Assembly (NCBI GenBank): GCA_020226215.1 | Contig: CM035228.1 | Location: 2,905,901-2,969,900 of the forward strand | From: Sindora glabra | Taxonomy: Eukaryota > Streptophyta > Magnoliopsida > Fabales > Fabaceae | Reading direction: 5' to 3' | DNA length: 64,000 bases | Part shown: positions 62,021-64,000 of the stretch, one piece after another | How the letters are laid out: each line of letters begins with the position of its first letter | How positions within the stretch are numbered: the first letter of the stretch is position 1 | Position numbers and translations under genes: made by a program | The notes under the pieces: generated by a model | The model's database searches: none | What the model was told of the DNA's origin: nothing | What the model saw: only the letters and a program-made list of their open reading frames with translations

Positions 62021-64000
62021 ACCTAGATACGATTATCTGTGATGGCCATCTAGATATTGATATGAGTCCTCGAATGGGCTTGATGATTGCTGTGTACAGT
62101 GCATATTTCTTACAATGGTATGGTGTGGAATGAAATGATAAATGATTGATTGATTTCGAAATGTACGTTTTATTTGCTTAAGGATCTGGAATGACTTGAT
62201 ATGTTTTTATGGCAATAGCTAGCTACTAGGAAACTTTGTTTCTCATGTTTTTCTGTTTTGTTACTAACCATTCCAGGTGATGCTTCTAAAGGCTCTCATG
62301 ATAAGGGACAATAATGTTTTGAAGTTGTATATCAAAAGTGATTGTATAGTTGGTATTGTAAGTGATAGATGTATATTTTGTAAATTGAACTTTTGTATAA
62401 ATATATTACTCTTGTTCATGTTGTATGAAATACAGAAATTTGAGATATTCCGTATTAGCTTGAGGTAGATGACGAATGAGTACGTATAATCATCTAGTAA
62501 ATAAGGAATAAGGCATTGATAAGTAAGGGAGTTACAGATGCCATATTAAATTTAGCTTATGCAATCTGATGTAATTTGCGGCAAGGTATAAATAATTTAT
62601 AAAATATCACATATTCATGCGAAGAAGTTTAATAACCAAAAGCCAAACATTTTAAAGCTAAAAGTTTGAAACTATGAGCAATTCATTAGTACTAAAAGTT
62701 TTATGCAAGGATGAGTACTGCAAAGTTAGCAACCTTGAATCTCTGATTTAATGAATTCAGTTATAAGCTATCAATTTTCCTTCCAATCAGATGCTTGTAG
62801 AATACCTTTGGTAACCCACAAAAATAGTTCCATTTAGTTCTAAAGCAATTTAAATGAATTAGAGAAGATAAACAATTTAAACTACTATTGTCTGTAAGAT
62901 TAGCAAGATACAATCAAGATCAAATCTTATGGCTCCCAAACTAGCAGCATATAAGCCCATGCACCAATTGCAAACAATTAGATTACTCCATTAAGTAACA
63001 CATCCAAAATGAAAATCATTATATATCATCCTCTCTTAAAGTTGGCTTCACGGCACTGCACCTCACATACTTTTCAAATCCAAAGGTCAAAATGACCAAG
63101 GTACTCAAATTATATGCCCAACTTATGAGTTCTCAGATTTGCATTACAGACAACTATTACAAATGTATCAAAGCACTGTGATGTCCGTTGGCATAAACAA
63201 AAACCTTTCCCTTGAATGTACTTTTCATGCCTTCAAAATCAACCACAACATGCGTAAATGTCAAGATCGTGCCATCCTGCTCAATGATTGTTCCAGATCC
63301 TATACTCTTTCCATTAGTAATGCCACAAAATCCATAAAAATTAACAAATACTCCTTAGGGAGTACTTCTTACTATCAGATCAAACTCCAAATATTAAATA
63401 AAAGATCCCAAGATCAATACCTTGTGGAACCGCAAGATTCACAACAGCACGACCAACCTTAGCAGCAGCATTTGTAATTGCATCCCTGCCCAAAAAAAGC
63501 ACATGGCTTTGATCCATCATCAACACCACCAGTAGCTCCCTTTTTCAAATTAGATGATGGATCAGGACCGACACTATAAGAATTCTGTGAAAGTATTCCT
63601 GCAAATACACAACGTGAAATGTGAGAAAAACTTGCATATATAAAAGAGTAACAAACCTGAAAACTATGTTTCAGTAAAACAGGGAAAAACCAGTTAACGC
63701 ATGATCCAAGGCAAAGATAGAGACTCTTCCTACGGTGAGGGGATGTACAATGTTACCGACCCTCCTAAAATTGAAATGGCAAGCAATAAGATACGGACAA
63801 CAACAAAAATAAAAAACCAATAACACCCGTCTGGTATGTCAACCGGAAAAAAGTCAAAAACACAATTCTGCTTTAAGCATGTTATTCTCCAGATAGTAAT
63901 CCACCAAGAAATCATTGAATACGAGATTTTAGGAAAAATAACAGTCCAGTTTTCAAATTTTCGAATATGTTACACAAACCAAACAAATAACCAAGTCAAA

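Larger units (their letters stand above)
60008..62536 (+). mobile_element. Solo LTR, 2529 bp, Tekay/Del-type Gypsy (family C)
   Basis: It starts TGTAATGTTCCGAATTTTC and ends GTAAGGGAGTTACA, with the five-base target repeat GATGC on both sides (60003-60007 and 62537-62541). The host sequence rejoins across it exactly as in the intact DEG14 intron. TGTAA...TTACA ends, an opening resembling TGTAAxGxCCCGA and a length over 2 kb are typical of Tekay/Del chromovirus LTRs. No internal region remains. Short frames such as 62277-62468 show no homology and are probably chance. Confidence 0.9.
58371..64000 (-). pseudogene. Partial duplicate of the DEG14-like protease, inactive
   Basis: The sequence follows 29368-32530 in order and strand, so it contains copies of exons 10 to 3, interrupted by a solo LTR (60008-62536) within the intron between exons 5 and 6. 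It begins inside intron 10, so the last exon is absent; exons 1-2 would lie beyond the window. Lesions: a five-base insertion in exon 10 (near 58639), one-base deletions in exon 9 (near 58862) and in exon 8 just after the GNSGG codons (near 59231), loss of the AG acceptor before exon 7 (near 59455) and before exon 5 (near 63332), a one-base insertion in exon 4 (near 63490), and a 46-base deletion between GGCAAA repeats in exon 3 (near 63714). Exon 6 is still open and keeps the Asp of the triad (HSDI). It cannot encode a protease. Confidence 0.92.

Overview
The window reads as nuclear DNA of a dicot plant. Five intact genes have canonical GT-AG introns, and their products belong to plant families: a kelch acyl-CoA-binding protein, a PWWP protein, ATG18a, a DEG14-type HtrA protease and a histone H2A.W. 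They sit in very AT-rich DNA packed with decayed transposons. I cannot name the species from sequence alone.

Layout. 1-2700: a decayed Ty3/Gypsy gag remnant (minus strand) and a small foldback MITE. 3189-10350 (+): 18-exon ACBP4/5-type gene, 670 aa. 13213-17482 (+): two-exon PWWP-domain gene, 1137 aa. 18909-21071: solo LTR with a 5-base target duplication. 21914-22341 (+): broken SRC2-like C2-domain gene. 25130-27101 (+): ATG18a, 4 exons, 400 aa. 28776-28948: Mutator-like foldback MITE with a 9-base target duplication. 29105-32762 (-): DEG14-like protease, 11 exons, 434 aa, complete catalytic triad. 33576-34197 (-): H2A.W histone, 2 exons, 147 aa.

From 34903 onward the window is almost entirely mobile DNA: a 7.4-kb PIF/Harbinger element with both of its genes broken; an LTR on the minus strand (44267-48176) with another solo LTR nested in it (44784-46448); a decayed hAT element (about 49528-54943); and a Copia fragment (about 57428-58370). 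From about 58371 to the window end lies a second, broken copy of most of DEG14 in the same orientation as the first, interrupted by a 2.5-kb solo LTR (60008-62536).

The order ACBP, PWWP, DEG14, H2A.W matches, from memory, the Arabidopsis chromosome 5 run At5g27630, At5g27650, At5g27660 and At5g27670, so the gene-rich left half looks like a conserved eudicot block with ATG18a interposed. The genes are separate housekeeping functions (lipid carrier, chromatin reader, autophagy, organelle proteolysis, heterochromatin histone), not a pathway cluster. I found no RNA genes, CRISPR arrays or obviously new multi-gene system. The most informative signals are the transposon boundaries, nested insertions and the decaying DEG14 duplicate. 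Exon boundaries were assigned by reading splice sites and keeping frame against remembered family sequences; no alignment was run.
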